NCBI GenBank assembly: GCA_029721435.1
Contig: CM056583.1
Coordinates: forward strand, 50,571,620 to 50,635,619
Reading direction: 5' to 3'
Length of the DNA stretch: 64,000 nucleotides
Source: Gymnothorax reevesii
Taxonomy: Eukaryota; Chordata; Actinopteri; Anguilliformes; Muraenidae
The stretch's first letter is position 1; the number at the start of each line of letters is the position of its first letter. Under the pieces are notes generated by a model. It saw only the letters and a program-made list of their open reading frames with translations. It did no database searches and had not been told where the DNA came from. The translations under genes and the position numbers were made by a program. This document shows, piece by piece, positions 10,778 through 20,801 of the stretch.

Positions 10778-12242
10778 TCAAAAGGAATTCTATTCTCATT
10801 CTCATTCTAAAATATGAGTTCACTGGTCCAACTATTTTGACAAGGAAGTCACTTCAGTACAGGATCTCAGTAACAAAAGAACACGTAGCAGGCACAGTGT
10901 CAGCATTCGTGGTCTGAACCTCCAAAGATTTAAAAATATCCAAATGGTTTCACACAATCTATATATTTACATAAATTAAAAGGAAAGCCTTCAAAGATCT
11001 GCAGTTCGATGCAGCAAAATGTGAAAACCTGGCAGATGGTGTGGCACAAGTAAAATGGCAAATTATGCAATCATGTAGGGGTCTGTGTGTGCAGGGACTC
11101 TCATGAAATATCTCTATGTTTATTCAGATAAAAATATAAAAGAAAACAGAAGCCAGCATTGCATGAAGAAAAAGGGGAAAGTTGTGTAAATCTGAGAAGA
11201 TTCAAATTCTCAAATTCGCTGTTGTGTTTTTAAAACATCTCTCTCATGATCTGAGAATTATCATGGTATTAACCCTTTATCGGGCAAGAAACCATATTTC
11301 GTAACTTCAGTCAGCATCCAAAGTGACGCCCCCATGCCTCTCCATGAGGCAGTAGACCAGCGGCAATTTCTCCCAGCCAATGAGAGAAAATCAGGCTACA
11401 TCACAGGCAGTGACATCAGTTTGCTCAACCAATCAACAGTGGCCTAGAGCGTCTCAAACTTCTTTTCTTCTCCAGACCTCTCACAGTGCAGCTAAGTGCC
11501 CTTACCCAGTCCCACTCACAAGGACCTAACATCATTACTCACAAAATAAAACAGATGAAAACTCACGCATTAAAAAGTTTAAAAGGTTTGCCAAAAGTGA
11601 AGACAGGTGTTGATTGTGTAGGACTTACATAAATTAGTGATATTTTGTGTGAAAAACAAAAAATTTGGTAGTGAGGCCATATTTGATCTTACACCCTTTT
11701 CACCTGAGTCTACAGCAAGTGATGGTAAGACTATTAATGGACATACGCCCAACGCCCAGTACTTTTTTACACTGTGCTTCTTGGGGTATTTTTAATGCGC
11801 TATAAAGGCAACCCTTTGGCATGATAATGGATCATTTCTGCAGATACAGGCTTAAAATGATTCTGAACACAATTATATACCAAAAATGTAGGAATAGCCT
11901 CGGCATCTCTTCTGCAAGCACTAGTAGAAATTAATACTGCATGTGCCATAGGCACTGTAAAAGATTTCTGATAGAGCTTCAGTAACATTAAGAAAATCAG
12001 ATGTTGCTGAAGGTCCCTTATAGAAACATATCAGTTATGCTCTGTTTTGGAGCACAGATTTCCAAATTAAAGTGCATTTCCCAAAAGTTTGCACCTTTTT
12101 TCTGTTCTGCTTTCATTGCTCATTCTAGCCCCGAGGGAATGACTAATTCCTTAATTCTGCCTACCTCCCCAGCCCACGCAAGAATAAGAGGGATTGTGGG
12201 TCAATAACTGTCACTGAATTTCGCCTTAATCTGCAATCAACT
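10778..12242. other. Unassigned DNA with one TTAACCC terminus-like site
   Basis: No gene is recognised. TTAACCCTTTATCGGGCAAG at 11269-11288 looks like the end of a TTAA-inserting element. A partner end GTAAAGGGTTAA occurs at about 17909-17920, but the 6.6 kb between them holds unrelated elements, so pairing is not supported. Confidence 0.35.
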
Positions 12243-12545
12243 AAGATAAGATACATTTTATTGAACCCCGTGGGGTGATTTGTCCTCTGCATTTGACCCA
12301 TCCTACAGTTAGGAGCTGTGGGCAGCCATAGAGCAGCGCCTGGGGACCAAATCTAAACTAAAGGGGACTAAAGCCAGTTCCTTGGTCAAGGGTACTGCTT
12401 GCAGTGTTCCTATGATGCATGTTTTTGCGGGTTGGGGAAACCCCACGCGAACACGGGGAGAACATGCAAACTCCACATGGAAAGGCCCCAGGGCCAGAAT
12501 GAAACCCATGACGTTCTTGCTGTGAGGCAACAGTGCTAACCACTA
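12243..12545 (-). mobile_element. tRNA-derived SINE, copy 1
   Basis: Read on the minus strand, it starts with the tRNA-like head TAGCACTGTTGCCTCACAGC and AAGAACG. It continues through the body (GTTTGCATGTTCTCCCCG) and ends in a LINE-like tail with GGTTCAATAAAATGTATCTT. The same unit occurs at 23813-24115. The B-box region is more degraded here than in the second copy. This repeat is widespread in fish; the family name is not assigned. Confidence 0.75.
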
Positions 12546-12723
12546 TGTAGTGCTAACATTTACATATGTGCCCTCTTCCTGATTTCTTCTAATTTTGCTT
12601 ATTTGTAATATTTAAATGTTAAAGACAATTTGAGTAAACAAAATATACAATTGTGGCAGTTAATGGGTCCTGTCACCAGAAATGCCTCGCAATAAGTACG
12701 CACCCTGGCTACCTTGCCAGAGA

Positions 12724-12798
12724 GCCTGGCTCTTTGGCGATGTAGTCAGCGTGTTTGACTCTTACCCAGGAGTCTGGGGTTCAATTCCCCACCCAGGC
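12724..12798 (+). repeat. tRNA-like module 1 (pseudo-tRNA or SINE head)
   Basis: These 75 nt fold like a tRNA. The acceptor pairs GCCTGG with CCAGGC (6 of 7 bp). The T-arm is perfect: TGGGG-TTCAATT-CCCCA. The anticodon stem is GACTC/GAGTC, but its loop has 8 nt instead of 7. The D-arm is weak. An A-box-like TGGCGATGTAG and B-box GGTTCAATTCC are present. The loop size and weak D-arm argue against a working tRNA; CTCTTA in the loop suggests descent from tRNA-Lys(CTT). Confidence 0.5.
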
Positions 12799-12977
12799 CC
12801 TCCTTCAGCCCATCACATTCTGGTGTAACCGGCAGGATCTGGGGGAACCTAATGGATGGCAGCAAGCGTAAGGCATGGAGTGTGAGGACATGCTCCTTAA
12901 AGAGGGGGAGAGATGTGACAGTTGAGGGGTCCTGCCACAAGAAATGCCTCCTAATAAGTGTGCTACCTTGCCAACGA

Positions 12978-13052
12978 GCCTGGCTCTTTGGCGATGTGGT
13001 CAGCACGTTTGACTCTAACTCGGGAGTCTGGGGTTAAATTCCCTGACCGGGC
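12978..13052 (+). repeat. tRNA-like module 2
   Basis: This is the second copy of the 75-nt module. The acceptor ends still pair GCCTGG with CCGGGC (one G-U pair), and the GACTC/GAGTC stem with an 8-nt loop is kept. The T-arm has decayed (GGGG-TTAAATT-CCCT) and the B box is weaker. Retention of the acceptor pairing in both copies is notable for otherwise diverged repeats. Confidence 0.45.
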
Positions 13053-13099
13053 TCTCCGTCAGCCTGCCACACAATTTTTAAATTATCATTTTATTTATT

Positions 13100-13790
13100 G
13101 ACGTTAAACGTTATTCAAAACCTATATCACCCATGTGAAAAAAATAATTGCCCCTAAACCTGACTGGTCTTGCCACCCTTAGAAACAGCAACTGCAATCA
13201 GACATTTGCAATAACTGGCTATGAGTCTTTGACATAACTATGGATGAATTTCGGCCCTCTCTTCTTTGCAGAATTGAATTCATTCAGCCACATTGTTGAG
13301 TTTTAAGCATGATCTGCATGTTTAAGGTCGCGCCTTACCATCTCAACTGGATTCAAGCGAGGACTTTAAATAGGCCACTCAAAAACCTTAATTTTGTTTC
13401 TTTTGTGCAATTCAGAGGTGGACTCATATGTGTGCTTCAGATCATTTCCCTGCTCCATAAACCAACTGCATTGGAGCTTTAGGTCACAGACAGATGGCCA
13501 GACATTCTCAATCAGGATTTTCTGGTGGAGAGTAGAACTCACGGTTCCAACAAGTTTGGCAAGTCACCCCGTTCCTGCAGCAGCAAAGCAGCTCCAGACC
13601 ATCGCATTTCCACCACCTTGTTTGACTGTTGGTATAATGCTGTAATTGATGAATGCTACGTTCGCTTTATTCCAGATATAACGGAAACGTTGTTTTCAAA
13701 AAGTTCTACTTTTGACTCATCAGTCCTTAGAATATCATCCCAAAAATCTTGTGGTCATCAAGATGCTGTTTTTCCCCCCAGCATTGTATT
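13100..13790 (-). pseudogene. Tc1-like transposase (family B), C-terminal two thirds
   Basis: On the minus strand the DDE core can be followed. The first Asp is in RTDESKVELF (about 13700-13730), then GGGNAMVWS-like residues and WPSVCDLKLQCSW. The second-Asp region reads EQGNDLKHTY (about 13430-13460), where the expected QDND has Gly for Asp. The Glu is kept in NPVEMVRRD (about 13335-13360). Stops occur within the frame. The C-terminus and 3' leader run to about 13100 (AATTGCCCCTAAACC), but the terminal repeat is lost. The copy is cut at 13790 and followed directly by the unknown repeat at 13797. Confidence 0.85.
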
Positions 13791-13796
13791 TCTTCC

Positions 13797-14068
13797 TGGA
13801 AGGGAAAGAAGGCTGTGGCTCTGCGGCATTCATACAGAGAGATGTGAAACTGCTTTAAAACAAGGTCTTGATCTCCATTGTAAGTCGATTGTGCAAGAAA
13901 ATAACCAGTTGTGGAACCATTCTTAGAAAGATGGACAAATATTCTAAAGTCATAGGACCTTTACTAATCAACTATTCCAAAAAATAAGGCAAAAGAATGA
14001 AACTATTAAACCGGGCAATGGGCTTCCCTAATTAGAAATGTCATATAACCATTCTTATGAGCAATGAT
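13797..14068. repeat. Unknown shared repeat, copy 2
   Basis: This is the partner of 9553-10160, without the 320-bp internal insert of that copy. It joins the broken Tc1-B transposase at its left side and ends before the CG-rich GCGCGTGCACGTG patch at 14070-14082. The plus-strand 133-codon frame across the junction (13525-13926) is antisense to Tc1-B and then runs into this repeat, so it is not a gene. Confidence 0.75.
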
Positions 14069-14230
14069 TCGCGCGTGCACGTGGTGCGCGTCAGGATTAC
14101 AATACCATGCGCTTTTCTTTATTTCCTCTCGTGCCTCACTGGAAATTCAATAAAAATCAATCGATTCTTCAATTTGCCGCAAATACAGTACATACTTCAC
14201 CTGTGCGTTTTTAATGGAGCTGAGTATATA

Positions 14231-15007
14231 AAGTAAATGCACAGTTATACATAAAATTAGCAACCTCTTTGGTATAAAGCTGGGTTAGTTCTCAATTGGA
14301 AAAGAATATTGGTGGTGATTGTAGCCTTGTGTCAACATGCAAGACATTTACCAGTAGTCAGTACAGTGTACAGTTTTTTTGTTGTTGGTGCGTTTTCAGA
14401 AAATAACAAATTCTCTGCATTTTTACTTTACTATTAGAACTGGAGAGCAGGCTTCAGCGCTAATTTTAGGATTTCCCTGGGGTATGGTGCTTGGGTATGA
14501 AAAAGGGCACAGCAGTCGTGTCTAGTGAGTGGTTGCCCTGATAAAGGGCACAGGGGTCCAAGCAAGCAAGCAGCACCCTGCCAAGAAAAGGGCAGTTCAT
14601 TTGTACTGGTAACTTGCATGCCTTCATTCCAACATGTGCCCATGATGTCAAACCTATGGGATACCCGCTGGTTGGGAGGGCGGGGTTTCTTTTACAGACT
14701 TCCCATTTCCATGCATACCAAGCCATGGGTGTTGGCGCAACTATTGCGCCATATATACGTATACTGTTGATGCATGTCTGCAATTGTTCTCATGGTGGTA
14801 CACCTTTTATATTAGTTCTTTTTTGGCATTTAAAAATTTTGGACTGGTCATTATTTATATTGTGCTGTACAATTGTGACTGCACTGTACCCGTACTTGGT
14901 AATGGCTAATGCATTGTGCATTTGTAACGCTCACAGTCACCACCAGTTAAAAGCAAAGAAGCTTTATACCAAAGGGATTACAAATTTTATACATAACTGT
15001 GCATGTA
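14231..15007. mobile_element. Long inverted-repeat element, unassigned
   Basis: About 14231-14322 is the inverted partner of 14926-15007. Matching blocks are GCACAGTTATACATAAAATT with ACATAACTGTGC, and CTTTGGTATAAAGC with GCTTTATACCAAAG, plus GGTGGTGATTGT with CAGTCACCACC. That gives arms of about 85-90 bp around a 600-bp centre. A 174-codon plus-strand frame (14614-15138) runs through the right arm and out of the element; it has no recognisable domain and is probably chance. Confidence 0.65.
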
Positions 15008-16854
15008 CTTCACATATTTCAAAAGACAGAACTTTGGTATATGTCTGGGAATATGGAATATTAGATTTGTGGAACATTAGCTCTATAGAGCGCCACCTAT
15101 CGTCAGATAGCTGTCCATCCAGAATAGTACCAAGCTAAACCCTTCATTTTCAGAGAAAACTAGCTGTGTGCATTATAATTCAAAAGCAATTTCTTTGGTA
15201 CATTGCTGGGGATGGCCAGTACTTGCATCCAGCCTACAGTGCCCCCTGAGGTGAATTTTTCTGACGTTTGATGTTTAATATCATCTACACTGAAAATACT
15301 ACCATTGAGATTTTACTTATGCTAAAATGTACCCCAAAAGGACAATTTATCCAAAGAATTTCAGATCTCCATCTTGCTGGGTAAACACAATAATGCACAA
15401 TCTGCTATGAATAGGCACTATCTGCTATGAAACGGTCCGTTTTGAGTTTTCCTCCAACTTTGGCTCCGTTTAGTTTGAAAGTGTAGATACTACCAAAGAA
15501 ATGCTTGATATTCCTGAAAATGGAGTTCCAAAAACACAACAAATGGAATTTATCACCATAGAACAAGTTCTCTCTGTGAGTTACAGAGAAAATATACCAC
15601 AAACATGCACCGAAAATCAATTTTGACCATCTTTCTGGCCATCCATTGCACTAACCCAGCAAGATACCAAGGTACTATTAACTGAAAATGATTGTCTTGT
15701 TGTGAGTAATCACATAATAAAGCATTCTTGATTGGTATATGTCTGGGGTATTATTTTATTCCCATTACCATTTTCAATTTTTTCTGTGATTTCTCATATA
15801 ATTTCGGCTCAATAACATAGTTACCCAGCTTGGCACTGATGTGGTGCTAATGTCTATCCAGACTTGAAGTGTCACAGGTCATGGTAAAAGTATAACACAT
15901 CTGGTACTGTGTACCCTTAAGTCATAATAATTAATGTAAAACGTGGTGTCAAAAGCAAAACTAAGCCACTTTAGAGGCTTCCAAGTGGCACCACAGGCAG
16001 ACTAAGTGAGATACGGACCTAAAAATTTGGCTTTTTCCGTGAGACTACTATATCTACCTATGTTTCATTCAATTCCAGGGGGGTCAATTCCTCAACTTCT
16101 TCAAAAAGTGCCATTATCTCACAGAATGGCTCTTAAAATGAGCACGAATAGCCTAATTTTTGACCTGTTTTCAATCATGCATTTAAACAAGAGGCTCCTC
16201 AGAGCCTGTTCTCAGGCAGCGCATGCACGGGACAATCGCGACCCTGAAAAAGAAGAGCAGAGCCGAAACTTAGACTCGTCGCCTACCGGCCCAAGTAACA
16301 ACCATTACAGAAACTCTGAAAACTCTCAACATTATCAGGTGTGGTCACTTGTCACGAATAACGCATACCTGTCAACTCTCACGCATTCGTGTTTCATGAT
16401 TGTTTAAATTGTTTAAATGAAATAAGATCATTGGAAGCAATGGAATTGCATGAAGATATTTCAAATGATCTAGTTTAACCTAAACCATAATGGGACACAT
16501 AATGGAAATGCATTGCTTCCAACCCCTGAGTGAAGAAAAGTGTGAGAAGTCCGGAGTCATAATCTGTTTCCAGTTACAAGTGGTGAAATCCACCATAACG
16601 CATGCGAAACTGATAAACAAATACCAAAAGCTGCTAAGTTTTGCTGCTACACAGCTAATCAAGCTGTAGTCAGTTTCAAATCACAGCAGTTTTTAATAGC
16701 AGAAAATCATTGTTTTTTACCTTTAAAGAGAGAAGCATGCAGACATCGCATCAGGTCTTAGAGGGTTAAGTGATGTTTAGATTCAAAAGGGCTGGCGCTA
16801 ATCATGCCACGTAAAGTCTTGAGAAATTGAATCCTATTATAAATTTCATTTGAT
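15008..16854. other. Unassigned DNA
   Basis: No gene is recognised. Small features: a 21-bp-spaced duplication of ATCTGCTATGAA at about 15400-15431, and the sequence GCATACCTGTCAACTCTCACG near 16362-16382, a phrase also met in degraded form at 28430-28446. Confidence 0.45.
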
Positions 16855-17067
16855 TTAGCATCAAAGGGGGAATTACTTTTTCAAACAAGGTCAGGGAAGG
16901 CTGGATAACAAAAAAAGTGAAATTGTCATTTAAAAACTGCATTTTGTGTTCACTTGGGTTATCTTTGTCGAATAACAAAATTTGTGTGTTGATCTGAAGC
17001 ATTAAGTGTGACAAATATGCAAACACGTAAGAAATTGGTAAGGGAAAAATACTTTTTCACAGCACTG
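16855..17067 (-). mobile_element. Tc1-like family B, solo right end
   Basis: TTTAAAAACTGCATTTTGTG, GTGTGACAAATATGCAAACA and the closing ACTTTTTCACAGCACTG followed by TA (17068-17069) are the right terminal region of Tc1-B. No transposase sequence is attached. Confidence 0.8.
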
Positions 17068-17362
17068 TAAATTTTACATTTAACACTATTTAATCTAGGA
17101 TCACATAAAGAAAGAGCAGAATGACGTACTCAATGTGAGAAACTACACCCATGTCTTTGTTCCCTCATTACAGCAAGGAAAAACTACACTTTTCAAGTCA
17201 GTTACAATGGTTTCCAGATGTACCAAAGGTCATACCAGAGGGATGTAATAGCGAAGGCAGGATTTGAGAGAGGGAATGAGCCCTCTCAATACCAGTCCCT
17301 CACAACATTAGTTTTGTCACATCTCTAATAGGGAGACAATACAATGAATCTGATGGCTATTA

Positions 17363-17545
17363 CAACCCTGATTCAAAAAAAGCTGGGACAGGATGGAAAG
17401 TGCAAATATAAACAGAAAGAAGAGATTTTTAAGTTTAAATATCTGAAAATTTTTTTTATTTAATTTCACTTGTACTTAATTGTAAATTGTATGAAGACAA
17501 GACATTTCATGTTTTGTCTGGTCAACTTCATTTTATTTATGAATA
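17363..17545. mobile_element. Tc1-like terminal fragment (AAAAGCTGGGAC type)
   Basis: CAACCCTGATTCAAAAAAAG directly after TA (17361-17362), then GAAGACAAGACATTTCATG, is the terminal region of the Tc1 group with AAAAGTTGGGAC ends. Only one end is present. Confidence 0.65.
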
Positions 17546-19351
17546 TACATCTTTTCTTTCCATTACGGCAGTGCACTACAGCAAACCTAGCAGTGAAACG
17601 ATTTTGCTTATTGCCCCTAATATAAAATACATTAGCACTCTGGAGTTACAGCAGATTTTTAATGAACTCTTTTTGAACTCTTTAGTGGCCCGATGGGCCA
17701 CAAGGCTCGAACAGGCTTACTTCTCCTACTTCTCTTTATAATTTTATCAATCAAAATGATATGATGCAAGTCCACTATGTGTCCTACAACTTCTCTTTGT
17801 GACATAATGTTGTCTAGCTTTTAGATTTTTGTGAGGGTACCATAAAAAGTTGCTGACTAGCTGAAACTGAGGGAGGAAAGGCCTGATTGGTATTTCACTC
17901 CTGGAAGGTAAAGGGTTAATACTAGACGACACAAACTGACTAGAAGGCTTAGTAGGGTATTTACCATGACAAGCCAACCATCACACTAACAACACAATGA
18001 ACAATGAACTTATATAGACAGGACAATCATAAAAGGGGCAAGGCGTGCAAATGATAACACTCAAGAACAGGAAAGGACAAGAGACAAACAAATCAATTTA
18101 AGGAAACAAACCGCAAAAATACACGCAGACTGCTGGAATAGGGGAGGAACCAATTAATGACGCAGAGGGGGTAGTGTCTATTTTGGTTTCATTTTACTAA
18201 ATGCAGTCATTCAATTACTGACCTCTTATCTCTCTAAAGCTCTATATGCATTTCTCATGTCTTTCCCATTGTTACTGCTTGTCTCTGTGTATTTTAGTTC
18301 CCATCCATCTTTGTCTCACCGACAGATGATCAGTGGTGACTTGTGTTTGAACTGCTCCCAAACGTTTCCTCTCATGCCCAAGGCTTTCCTAGTTTCTTGA
18401 TTCTTGCTTCCAGCCCAGGGTCTTGTCTATGTTGCTCCAGTCTTTTGTCTCTGTCTCGCCCAGTCCGAAGATTATCGTGCTCCGTGCTCCCACTCCCCCT
18501 TGGACTGACTCACTGGTTTCAAACTTGGACCTGACCTCAGACGTCGCTCTGCTCACTTCTTCAGATTTTTTCTGCCACTGCCTGACCTCAGCGTGCAGTG
18601 ACCTGCCGTAAAACGATTTCTCCGGTTGCCGACCCTAGACCCTGGACTGTTCACTGGGTCAATAAAGCTCCAAGTTCTCTCATTCCTTCATCTGCAACCA
18701 GCTCCTTCTCTTCTGATAATCCTGACAAAGATGTTCTAAGAATCAAAATTAAGACTCTACTTTGAAATATCAATAAAATTCATGTTGCAGCTTTCAATTT
18801 TAACTTTAACATACCACAGTAACTTTGGGGTCGTAAATTAAGTTTTTTTTTATTACTGTACAATTATAATTTGACCTCTGATGGCTTGGACTGGATAGTT
18901 TCAAAACCCAGAGGGGACGAGAATTTGGAAATGAACCCAATGAAAAGATGAATTGGCATACCTGAAAAAATATGATTATGCAGTATTTAATTTTCACAAA
19001 TAAATTATAATACAGGCAATAGATTATGCTTGCACAGATGTAAAAAAGATGTCAATAACACAATTGTGGTAATGTTTTGTCTCAAGAGGAAGGCTTTCAC
19101 GCTGATTTGAAACTGTACTAGTTAAGGAAAACATCCTGTTGTAATCTTGTGCAAGACACGTAAAAGAGAATAAGAACTCTGTTTGCTGAGGGAGGGGTTG
19201 GGCGCGTTTTGTTGGTTGTAGCACCAGTTAATGATTTAAAGAGAATCAGAGAGGAGGAACTCCTTCTTGAAATGTTCTTTTGAGCAGAAAGGAGCTTGCA
19301 TGCTGTTCAGAACATGCCTCAAGCAGTGTAAAACATCAAAAGGTAATATGG
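17546..19351. other. Unassigned DNA, some repeat-like
   Basis: No gene is recognised. 17920-18175 is C-poor and A-rich, with repeated ACAAG/ACAAAC words. 18340-18720 is CT-rich, contains AATAAAG at 18661-18667, and looks like the end of a retroelement or its reverse complement. No LTR pair or primer site was found. Confidence 0.35.
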
Positions 19352-20440
19352 GTGAATCCATGCACTTCTTAAGTCTGATGATAGACCAGAAGGGATCAAA
19401 GGTAGTTAAAGGGTCATATTATTCTAATGTATCAGTTTAATACTTTCATTTTCGTGGTCCATTTCATAGTATTTTTTTGTTTTGATGGTAAAAAGCACCC
19501 ACTCGTTACAGCTGTGCAGGCTGTGTGTGCAGTACTTTAGGCTCACTCAGCCTGACATGGGCTGTTTTGTCTGTTTTTTAAGGCTCCCTTCCTTAAAGGG
19601 GATATGTTATGCTTTTTTGGTTTTCACCATATATAGTTATATAGGTTTTTTGTGTGTCAAAAGTTTGCAAAATTATACAGCTAAAGTCCAAGCCAAAGGG
19701 AGTCATTTTCCCAACACAGCTCCTGAACTGCCTGAAACGCTTCGTCTGAAGTCGAGCATTTTCTTCCATAACATGTCTACACCAAAATGTAACACATTTG
19801 CATAATGCCCAACTCGCAGCTAGTTTGGCACACCTTTGAACAACGCTGGGTCAAGGAGAGGCCAGTTTGGTTATCGTGTATGGCCATGTTAAGAGACACT
19901 GTTTTCTTTGTTACAAAGGTAAATTCCATGTCTATGGGCTTCCAAAGGAAGACAAAGTGAATAACTAGCAGGTAAAATTCACTTTTACCTCTATTCCTCA
20001 GCTGTTCAACCCCAAACTTTCATTTTGTTCCCATGATTTAACCAAAGCTGTTTCCTGAACTTCAACTGACCAATCACAACAGAATATGCTTTAAGGGAGG
20101 GTGGCCTCGAGGAGATATGAGCCAAAACAGCCCATTTCAGACGAGCTTGAGGTGCTGCACACACTGCCTGCACAGCTGTAATTAGGTGCTTTTTGATCAT
20201 AAAACATGCAATTGTTTGCAAATTAACCAGAAAAATGTAAATACAAACTTCAAAGTAGGTGTAATATGACGCTTTATACCGAAGCTGTTCGAGACTGGGT
20301 CAGGAAATCTTAACCCAGATGAAAATTGAACTCATGACTTAAGGATTCCATCCCACCATGTAATACGAACCCTTTAACTACCTTGGATTGCTTCTGGTTC
20401 ATCTTCAGATGCCATATTATACATGATACATGGATTTACC
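19352..20440. mobile_element. Inverted-repeat element ~1.1 kb, unassigned
   Basis: The left arm (about 19352-19425) and right arm (about 20358-20440) are inverted copies; the best block is CAAAGGTAGTTAAAGGGT against ACCCTTTAACTACCTTGG. A nested inner inverted pair AAAGGGTCATATTAT / ATAATATGACGCTTT-like (19406-19424 and 20258-20274) suggests one TIR element inside another. The interior has no transposase-like frame. Confidence 0.6.
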
Positions 20441-20565
20441 CTTAAGGGAGTGTCAAAAAGTAAAAAGCCAAGCATTTCGTTTCTTCCAGTAATTAACTCA
20501 GCAGAAAAATTTTATGCGCTACGTTTCCCACCTGGATGAATCATTTTGCTACAACACTTTGCATT

Positions 20566-20655
20566 ATTATTGGCACCCCTGGTTAAGATGTGTTAAAAGC
20601 CTTAAAATAAATTCAATTTTTATTGCAGAAGCATACTTTCACACTGAAAATAGAA
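20566..20655 (+). mobile_element. Solo Tc1-A left end
   Basis: ATTATTGGCACCCCTGGTTA to TTTCACACTGAAAAT repeats the first 90 bp of the full Tc1-A that starts 150 bp downstream, in the same orientation. After 20655 the similarity stops. Confidence 0.8.
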
Positions 20656-20801
20656 GCAGTAGAAAGCTGTATTCATTAAAGAATAACTCATTTAATGCCA
20701 TGAATCACTTTAAGCAAATTAAGGATTTAGTCCCAGGACTTTTTTTTAAAATCATGATTCTTTGGGGTCATGACATCCTGTAGTTCATAAAATGGCTCAT
20801 A

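Larger units (their letters stand above)
12653..13072 (+). repeat. Tandem pair of tRNA-like units
   Basis: Two direct copies with a 254-bp period (first from about 12653, second from about 12907 and shorter). Each has the leader GGGTCCTG then AGAAATGCCTC, followed by a 75-nt tRNA-like module (entries at 12724 and 12978). The first copy has a 3' part of about 100 bp, to about 12905, that the second lacks. The second copy ends in CTGCCACACAATTTTT, next to a Tc1-B fragment. Confidence 0.75.

Noticed and set aside
12724..12798. Functional tRNA gene
   Set aside because: The anticodon loop has 8 nt, the D-arm is weak, and a decayed tandem copy follows; it is better read as a tRNA-derived repeat.
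13525..13926. 133-codon plus-strand frame
   Set aside because: The first part is antisense to a Tc1-B transposase and the second lies in an unrelated repeat; it crosses the junction.
14614..15138. 174-codon plus-strand frame, the longest in the window
   Set aside because: It runs across the right arm of an inverted-repeat element and out of it. It is Cys/His/Ile-rich without a recognisable domain, and shorter frames overlap it on both strands.
11269..17920. A 6.6-kb piggyBac element between TTAACCC and GGGTTAA
   Set aside because: The ends match only over about 11 bp, and the interior is a row of unrelated Tc1, SINE and inverted-repeat elements.
18340..18720. LTR of a retrovirus-like element
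   Set aside because: CT-rich sequence and an AATAAAG alone are not enough; no second LTR, primer site or gag-pol trace was found.
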